Made by a program: the position numbers and the translations under genes
Origin: Candidatus Omnitrophota bacterium
GTDB lineage: Bacteria; Omnitrophota; Gorgyraeia; Gygaellales; Profunditerraquicolaceae
Assembly: GCA_028717055.1 (NCBI GenBank)
Contig: JAQUOO010000079.1
Location: 1 to 5,262 of the forward strand
Length of the DNA: 5,262 bases
Direction: 5' to 3'
The notes under the pieces: model-generated
What the model was told of the DNA's origin: nothing
Database searches by the model: none
The model's input: only the letters and a program-made list of their open reading frames with translations
In this document: positions 4,934-5,262 of the stretch, one piece after another
Layout: each line of letters opens with the position of its first letter
Position numbering within the stretch: position 1 is the stretch's first letter

Positions 4934-5262
4934 ATAGGGCAGCCTTGGGATTATTAAAGCTTTTTGGGCACAAAGATGTTAAAAAAGTATTTTCTACTTG
5001 CGGGCCTGAACAGGAGTATTTCCTGGTTGATAAGAATTATTACAATCTTCGCCAGGATTTGGTCATGACCGGCAGGACCCTTGTAGGCGCTCCTTCGCCG
5101 AAGGGCCAACAACTGGAAGATCAGTATTTTGGGACGATCAAAGAACGGGTGATTAATTTTATGTTTGAGGTCGCCGAGGAAGCGTATAAATTAGGCATCC
5201 CGGTAATGACCCGTCACAATGAAGTTGCTCCGCATCAGTATGAATTCGCGCCTATATTCGAA
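4927..5262 (+). pseudogene. glnA: Type III glutamine synthetase, continuation in shifted frame, cut by window end
   Basis: From 4927 the next frame is open to the window edge (112 codons) and continues the same protein: ALNRAALGLLKLFG, then CGPEQEYFLVD (residues 25-35 here), the family's metal-binding glutamate region, then TGRTLVGAPSPKGQQLED (48-65) and TRHNEVAPHQYEFAPIFE (95-112). The RHNEVAP stretch is part of the active site. Joined to the upstream segment, the reading LLRSDK-ALNRAAL has the spacing expected for the family, as if one G had been lost from AAGGCA to give AAGCA. A stop in this frame at 4924-4926 means the shift must lie between 4925 and 4933. No slippery heptamer is present there and no ribosome binding site precedes an internal ATG, so neither programmed frameshifting nor a separate second subunit is supported. 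The rest of the catalytic domain lies beyond the window. Confidence 0.9.

Noticed and set aside
4920..4935. Programmed -1 ribosomal frameshift joining the two glutamine synthetase segments
   Set aside because: No X XXY YYZ slippery heptamer lies in the narrow window between the two stops, and re-pairing at AAG would be poor.

Overview
The window is a bacterial nitrogen-assimilation cluster read entirely on the + strand. In order it holds the 3' end of an ammonium channel gene (amt, copy 1), a PII signalling protein (glnK-like, copy 1), a 12-TM-type ArsB/NhaD permease, a tiny helix-turn-helix gene, a second complete ammonium channel (amt, copy 2), a second PII protein (glnK-like, copy 2), and the 5' part of a type III glutamine synthetase gene. 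The glutamine synthetase reading frame is broken by one missing base near position 4927. Base composition is moderately AT-rich, ribosome binding sites are GGAGG-like, and coding is dense and co-directional. The set (type III glutamine synthetase beside two amt-glnK pairs) suits an anaerobic or candidate-phylum bacterium, perhaps Omnitrophota-like. That placement is only a guess from memory of protein style and cannot be proven from this window.

Regions: 2-355 amt1 C-terminus; 356-424 spacer with a perfect 12-bp hairpin; 425-763 PII-1; 782-2164 permease, closely following PII-1; 2209-2388 a 59-residue HTH protein; 2389-2544 a long leader with a repeated sequence block, an intrinsic terminator and a 14-bp palindrome; 2545-3774 amt2; 3830-4171 PII-2; 4172-4357 a spacer with the second copy of the repeated block, a second terminator, an extended -10 promoter and a structured leader; 4358-5262 glutamine synthetase III (frameshifted, running off the window).

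Functionally, Amt channels bring in ammonium. PII trimers plug them when nitrogen is plentiful, by sensing ATP/ADP and 2-oxoglutarate. Glutamine synthetase fixes the ammonium. The two amt-PII pairs look functionally diverged. Amt1 has Gln where the second histidine of the pore pair should be, while Amt2 keeps both. PII-1 keeps the modifiable Tyr51 but has Trp46, while PII-2 keeps Tyr46 but has Glu at 51.

The most interesting non-coding signal is a two-block repeat (GGTTACCAAAA, 6 variable bases, TTTCTTTACTTGTA). It occurs once before amt2 and once between PII-2 and glutamine synthetase. Each copy is followed within a short distance by an intrinsic terminator, and each can form a small hairpin from the conserved CTTTAC. 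This could be an undescribed cis-regulatory RNA for nitrogen genes, or a duplicated operon-end spacer.
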